From Candidatus Fermentithermobacillaceae bacterium (lineage in GTDB: Bacteria > Bacillota > Sulfobacillia > Fermentithermobacillales > Fermentithermobacillaceae): 64,000 bases of DNA. Below the pieces are notes generated by a model, which saw only the letters and a list, made by a program, of their open reading frames with translations, was not told the origin of the DNA and searched no databases. A program made the position numbers and the translations under genes. Shown in pieces: positions 60,540 to 64,000 of this stretch. Within the stretch, counting starts at the first letter, position 1, and each line of letters starts with the position of its first letter. The stretch covers positions 1 to 64,000 of the forward strand of contig DUQH01000010.1 in assembly GCA_012837895.1 (NCBI GenBank), in the 5' to 3' direction.

Positions 60540-61268
60540 TCAACAGTGGGTATCTTGGGCATTAGATGTATGCTTCCCGGTGGCTTGTTCGGCTTGAACT
60601 CTGTATTCTGCCTCTTCATGCCTTTGTGTAGTTTGAGCAGTTTCATCAGATTCCGGGCGTCCGGGCTTAGATGTACCTTTCTGTGACGCCCATGCGCGGA
60701 CCTTGTCCCAAAGCCCGAACCGGTTCCCCAGCCAGGCGAATGCCACCACCGCTATAGTAAGCCCCATTGTAACTATGTCAAAGTTCCGGTCCAGGAACGA
60801 AACAGCTTGTTCGCCAAGGAAGTACACCAAAGCGCCTTCCAGGAAGAACCGCGCCCCCCGTCCTACTACAGATGCAATCACGAAGGGCCAGACCTCTACC
60901 CTAAAGATACCGCCGGTCAAGGTAAAGAGTTTGAACGGAATGGGCGTAAAAGCTGCAATTCCCACCGCCCACCCTCCGTATTTGGAAAACAGGACTTCAA
61001 TGGCTGAAATCTTATCTTGTGCGAAATACCTCTCAACAAGGGGCCTGCCTGCTTTTCTCCCAATGGCGTACCCGGCCAGGGCTCCTGCAATCGACGCCGA
61101 GCTTGCCAGCAACGCATACCAGAAACTCAAACCGGGGTTCATTAAAGCCATGGGTAACAGCACAACATCAGGAGGTATAGGGAAGAATATGGACTCACAA
61201 AAAGACAGCAACACCAGTCCCAACTGGCCGTATTCCAATATGATATCCACTGTCTCGGGACTGAGCAC
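60540..61268 (-). CDS. DedA/YqaA-family membrane protein
   Basis: A 242-residue membrane protein of the SNARE-associated/DedA superfamily, YqaA-like. Family signs: GLVLLSFCESIFFPIPPDVV, YAIGRKAGRPLVERY, GIAAFTPIPFKLFTLTGGI (the reentrant-loop motif) and ASVVGRGARFFLEGALVYFL with the conserved Arg. A charged tail of about 50 residues rich in Glu, Gln and Thr ends the protein. AAGGAG precedes the GTG start. DedA proteins act in lipid scrambling and membrane homeostasis; the substrate here is unknown. Confidence 0.88.
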   Translation of the reverse strand: MLSPETVDIILEYGQLGLVLLSFCESIFFPIPPDVVLLPMALMNPGLSFWYALLASSASIAGALAGYAIGRKAGRPLVERYFAQDKISAIEVLFSKYGGWAVGIAAFTPIPFKLFTLTGGIFRVEVWPFVIASVVGRGARFFLEGALVYFLGEQAVSFLDRNFDIVTMGLTIAVVAFAWLGNRFGLWDKVRAWASQKGTSKPGRPESDETAQTTQRHEEAEYRVQAEQATGKHTSNAQDTHC

Positions 61269-61362
61269 TGTACTCTCTCCTTAGTGTCCGGCTAACACGG
61301 AACACCTTTGAGGGGGTTGTAGCGTTCTCCGGGTTAGACTGGCCGAAGAGTGTTCAAAGAAA

Positions 61363-61767
61363 TGGCAAGCAGGCCTGTAAGCCGGGTTCTGTCGAGGGTA
61401 GTCATCTATCTGGGAGAAAGGTTACCCTTTCCCTCAAGCGGCCATACCCAGGGGCTCAGCGGGCAACGTCATCGCCCCTCTATTCGGCCTTGCTCCGGGC
61501 GGGGTTTGCCTGGCCAGCCGGTCACCCGACTGCCGGTAGTCTCTTACACTACCATTTCACCCTTACCCCTGTCCGCCGTTTCCAGCCCTGGTTACCTAGA
61601 GGCTGGGCATGCCTCTGGTAAGGCAGGAACCACGTGACAGTGGCGGTATGTTTCTGTGGCACTTTCCCTAAGGTCACCCTTGCTGGGCGTTACCCAGCGC
61701 CCTGCCCTGTGGAGCCCGGACTTTCCTCAGGCAGCTTAAGGCCGCCCGCGACTACCTAGCCTGCTTA
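61363..61767 (-). ncRNA. rnpB: RNase P RNA (class A)
   Basis: The catalytic RNA that matures the 5' ends of tRNAs. The minus strand starts AAGCAGGCTAGGTAGTCGCG and ends ACAGAACCCGGCTTA (complement of 61378-61392), then GCCTGCTT, which pairs with the 5' end as P1. The universal P4 core GAGGAAAGTCCGGGCTCC is the complement of 61711-61728. The length of about 405 bases and the layout fit bacterial type A. A strong promoter lies just upstream. Exact ends are estimated to within a few bases. Confidence 0.97.
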
Positions 61768-61776
61768 CCACAACAC

Positions 61777-61805
61777 AATATAACAAGGCCGGTGGAAGGC
61801 GTCAA
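61777..61805 (-). promoter_or_regulatory. Promoter of rnpB
   Basis: Minus-strand TTGACG (complement of 61800-61805), 17 bases, TATATT (complement of 61777-61782). Transcription from seven bases below the -10 box would start at about 61770, the position of the RNA 5' end. Confidence 0.8.
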
Positions 61806-61999
61806 AGCGTCCAATAACGCTTGACATCCAGAAATACCGGCTACATAAGTCTACTTCTGCCTGGCTTCCTGTGTCAACCATTCCGGCCTGTCGTCTATTT
61901 CCTAGCTGCGCTCATAAACCCTGGTCATCCAAAAGCTGCTATGGTCCCCAGCAAGTGCTCTGCAGTTTACATGCTGCCGATAGTAACCAACACATGCTC

Positions 62000-62563
62000 C
62001 TAGAATTCGACCATAGGTGCTTCTTCAGCCCCCTCTGCCATCTCAAAGTAGGTCCTAGGGCCAAACCCCATAAGTCTGGCAATGACCACAGCCGGGAACT
62101 GCTTGATTCGCGTATTGTAAACCCTGACCTGCTCATTGAATCTGAGCCGCTCTACTGCGATGCGGGTTTCAGTGCCGCTAAGTTCATCCATGAGCCTGAT
62201 AAACTGGGCGTCCGCCTTGAGTTCAGGGTAGTTTTCTACAATCACCAACAGCCTGGCAAGAGCTGACTCAATCTCATTGCTTGCAGCTGTCCGTTCTTCA
62301 GGGGTTGCTGCCTGGTTTAGCCTTGCCCTTGCATCTGCAATGGCCGTGAACACTTCTTCTTCGTGTTGGGCATATCCCTTAACAGTAGCTACAAGGTTGG
62401 GGATCAGGTCGTGCCGCCTTTGCAGCTGGTTCTCTACCTGCGCCCACTGCCCGTCAATTGCCTCGCTCTGCCTCACAAGTCCGTTATAAGTCGAAACCAG
62501 CCAACCTCCGATAAGCACTATTATCCCCAGTATTACCAGAAGACCAGTGATACCTTTCTTCAT
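62000..62563 (-). CDS. lemA: LemA-family protein
   Basis: A 187-residue protein with one N-terminal membrane helix (GLLVILGIIVLIGGWLV) and an extracytoplasmic helical bundle. LemA hallmarks are YNGLVRQSEAIDGQWAQVEN, LQRRHDLIPNLVATVKGYAQ, VVENYPELKADAQFIRLMDE, LSGTETRIAVERLRFNEQVR, and FPAVVIARLMGF. GGGAGGG precedes the ATG. It follows a TPM-domain protein gene on the same strand, a common pairing. Its function is not established; membrane-stress or phage-related roles have been proposed for the family. Confidence 0.94.
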   Translation of the reverse strand: MKKGITGLLVILGIIVLIGGWLVSTYNGLVRQSEAIDGQWAQVENQLQRRHDLIPNLVATVKGYAQHEEEVFTAIADARARLNQAATPEERTAASNEIESALARLLVIVENYPELKADAQFIRLMDELSGTETRIAVERLRFNEQVRVYNTRIKQFPAVVIARLMGFGPRTYFEMAEGAEEAPMVEF

Positions 62564-62668
62564 AGCTTTTCCCTCCCGTTACTCGCCTTGGTCAAACCGG
62601 TCCGTGTAAGGCGGTTGGACAAACTCCCTCTTCCTGTGCTGGTCCAATTTCATGCCAGGCCAGAGAGG

Positions 62669-63697
62669 TTACCACCTCCTGCTTGCACCGCCTCCGCCGC
62701 TCCTGCCGCCGCCAAAACCTCTTGGGCCGAAGGACCCTCTTCCACTGGATCCACGACCCCCGCCAAACCCTCCGAAAAACGGCCCTGGCCCACCGGCAAT
62801 CGGGCCTGAGCCCGGCGGCCTTACTATCGGCCTTGTCCTGTACCTCTTCTCGTCGTTATATCCGCAAACGGGACACCTATACGCCCTGACGGCAAGCCCA
62901 CCTACTGATGCGGTAGCTTGCTGGATTATCTTATCAGTGATGACCAGCCTAGACTTGCACCTGGGACAGCGTCTTCTCTTTATGCCCTGATATGCCAGGA
63001 GGGCCACGGGCAGCAGTATAATCCCTGCAACTAACAGCACCATTCCCGTTGGAATCCCCGGCTGCACATATCCATCCCCTGGAACAAGAGGCCAGTATCC
63101 CCCATGCTCCTTAATCTGGAGTTCTATGCCCGCATCCTGGGCAATGTATTCAGCCGCATTCAAGAGCCCTGCGTATAGGCCCTTTCCATATTCCTCATTC
63201 CTGAAATACGGAATCATCATATCGAGGCATTCGCCTGCCCTGCCGTCAGTAATAACCGGCTCAAGCCCATATCCTACCTCCATGCGGAGCTCTCTTTCTT
63301 CCATGGAGAGGATCACAAGCAGACCCTTGTCCTCATTCTCCTGGCCGATTCCCCATTTCTCGTAAAGGTTGACCCCGTACATCTCTATGGATTCATCACC
63401 ATGTTCACTCACAATCGCCACGGCAAAGGTAACCCCTGTTTGCTCCAAGACCGCGTCTACAAGGGCATTGAGACCGTCAATATCTGATTGGGTCAACACG
63501 CCAACATAGTCGTTTATATTCCCATTAGGCTCCGGATAGAGAGAGGCCGGATAGGCCAGGGAACCTGCCGAGACTATAATGGCCAGAGCCAAAACGGCAG
63601 TCCCGGCTAGTCTTGCACGGTTCTTCCTGATTAAACCTGTTGTTGTCCCGCGAAATCTCAAGTTCAACATCATATTCAACATCTTAGCCGCCTGCAC
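62669..63697 (-). CDS. TPM-domain (YgcG-like) membrane protein
   Basis: A 342-residue protein. After a signal or anchor helix (AGTAVLALAIIVSAGSLAYP), the TPM domain covers about 60-190: VGVLTQSDIDGLNALVDAVL, FAVAIVSEHGDES, GIGQENEDKGLLVILSMEER, ELRMEVGYGLEPVITDGRAG. A second helix (GMVLLVAGIILLPVALLAYQ) follows, then a zinc ribbon (CPRCKSR and CPVCGYN) and a Gly/Arg-rich tail. The start is uncertain: GTG 63697 is too close to GGGGGG, and ATG 63682 may be real. It precedes lemA by 105 bases and is probably cotranscribed. Related domains act as phosphatases or in photosystem repair. Confidence 0.88.
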   Translation of the reverse strand: MQAAKMLNMMLNLRFRGTTTGLIRKNRARLAGTAVLALAIIVSAGSLAYPASLYPEPNGNINDYVGVLTQSDIDGLNALVDAVLEQTGVTFAVAIVSEHGDESIEMYGVNLYEKWGIGQENEDKGLLVILSMEERELRMEVGYGLEPVITDGRAGECLDMMIPYFRNEEYGKGLYAGLLNAAEYIAQDAGIELQIKEHGGYWPLVPGDGYVQPGIPTGMVLLVAGIILLPVALLAYQGIKRRRCPRCKSRLVITDKIIQQATASVGGLAVRAYRCPVCGYNDEKRYRTRPIVRPPGSGPIAGGPGPFFGGFGGGRGSSGRGSFGPRGFGGGRSGGGGASRRW

Positions 63698-63779
63698 TCC
63701 CCCCTTTCAGCTTTGGCTTACTAATGCTATCACCAATATATATGTTACGAAAGACTGACCGTATAGTCGCAGCAGTCGT

Positions 63780-64000
63780 TCACGATTGCGAGATCAACTT
63801 GTGAAGGTCTAGAACAAGGTTGGACAAGGAATCAGCACGTTTATTCTGCTCCCTGGGTATGTGGTGGATTTCCCACTTGGGGAAAGACCGCAAGAGGTAT
63901 TTTACCCGGTTGTAGAGGGGAAGCAAATTCCCGCTGGAAACTTTGAAGGAGCCTCTTATCTGTTCAACACACAAGTTCGAATCTGAATAAATAGCCACTT
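63780..64000 (-). CDS. RNase H-like (RVT_3) protein, partial at window end
   Basis: The C-terminal part of a ribonuclease HI-like protein whose 5' part lies beyond the window. Visible text includes AIYSDSNLCVEQIRGSFKVS (second active-site Asp in SDS), LLPLYNRVKYLLRSFPKWEI and HHIPREQNKRADSLSN with the final catalytic Asp region RADSL. This pattern is the plant-type/RnhA-related RVT_3 family found in many Firmicutes. GTG 63998 is unlikely to be the true start because about 50 N-terminal residues of the fold are missing. Confidence 0.85.
   Translation of the reverse strand, partial: VAIYSDSNLCVEQIRGSFKVSSGNLLPLYNRVKYLLRSFPKWEIHHIPREQNKRADSLSNLVLDLHKLISQS

Noticed and set aside
61350-61637. Open frame on the plus strand across the RNase P RNA region
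   Set aside because: It lies antisense to a well-conserved catalytic RNA and has no family match.

Overview
The window looks like a chromosomal segment of an anaerobic, low-oxygen-lifestyle Firmicute of the Clostridia (Peptococcaceae / Thermoanaerobacterales-like). The reasons are: a B12-dependent class II ribonucleotide reductase with NrdR, a BadF/HgdC-type 2-hydroxyacyl-CoA dehydratase activase with its DUF2229 partner, a Na+-translocating decarboxylase beta subunit, a SigI/RsgI pair, an SLH-domain surface protein, the YhaO/YhaN pair, a dnaE-pfkA-pyk cluster, and strong AGGAGG-type ribosome binding sites that often serve TTG starts and, in two cases, apparently CTG. Species cannot be named from sequence reading alone. 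No tRNA, rRNA operon, CRISPR array, IS element or prophage was seen.

Layout. 1-1.8 kb: NERD-nuclease/helicase fusion (+). 1.8-4.0 kb (-): a Mn2+ (yybP-ykoY) riboswitch with promoter and terminator, controlling an OadB-type membrane protein, a 38-aa OadG-like peptide, an FxsA-like C-terminal fragment and a flavin split-barrel protein. 4.1-10.7 kb (-): dnaE, a small DUF2007-like protein, pfkA and pyk, in that transcription order; pyk carries a repeat-built insertion. 10.7-14 kb: a small zinc-ribbon gene, murD-nth (-), orphan atpZ (+). 14-18.6 kb (-): PadR-type regulator plus a heterodimeric ABC exporter with a candidate operator over its -10 box. 19-23.5 kb (+): sigI-rsgI and a DinG-type helicase. 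23.6-30.1 kb (-): thioesterase, nrdR-nrdJ with paired NrdR boxes, a HOGA-like aldolase and an alanine-glyoxylate-type aminotransferase, with an OsmC protein. 30.3 kb (+): 3-methyladenine glycosylase. 31-38.6 kb (-): YhaO/YhaN and the DUF2229-duplicated protein/activase pair. 38.8-41.8 kb (-): an autoregulated ECF sigma factor, zinc anti-sigma, PspC and LiaF-like envelope-stress operon. 42-48.8 kb: glycosyltransferase, MATE exporter, AlaX editing enzyme, DUF1614 protein, D-aminoacylase. 49-56.6 kb (+): LIM-like zinc/PH protein, a ChlI-like AAA+/VWA pair behind an SD-sequestering hairpin, an Orn/Lys/Arg decarboxylase-amidase-CofE-like group. 56.6-64 kb: SLH protein with six tandem beta repeats, DUF1893, two membrane proteins, rnpB, LemA/TPM pair and a partial RNase H-like gene cut by the window edge.

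How the genes fit together. Several modules are complete regulatory circuits readable from DNA: riboswitch-oadBG, NrdR boxes-nrdR-nrdJ, PadR palindrome-ABC exporter, TGAGAC-N16-CGTA promoter-ECF sigma-anti-sigma, and SigI-RsgI. Envelope functions recur (SigI/RsgI, ECF/LiaF/PspC, SLH, amidase, MurD, LemA/TPM). The aldolase and aminotransferase together suggest 4-hydroxy-2-oxoglutarate to glyoxylate to glycine.

Limits: everything was read by eye. Family assignments rest on recognised motifs, start sites on ribosome binding sites, and promoters on pattern matches; none were tested by search or alignment.
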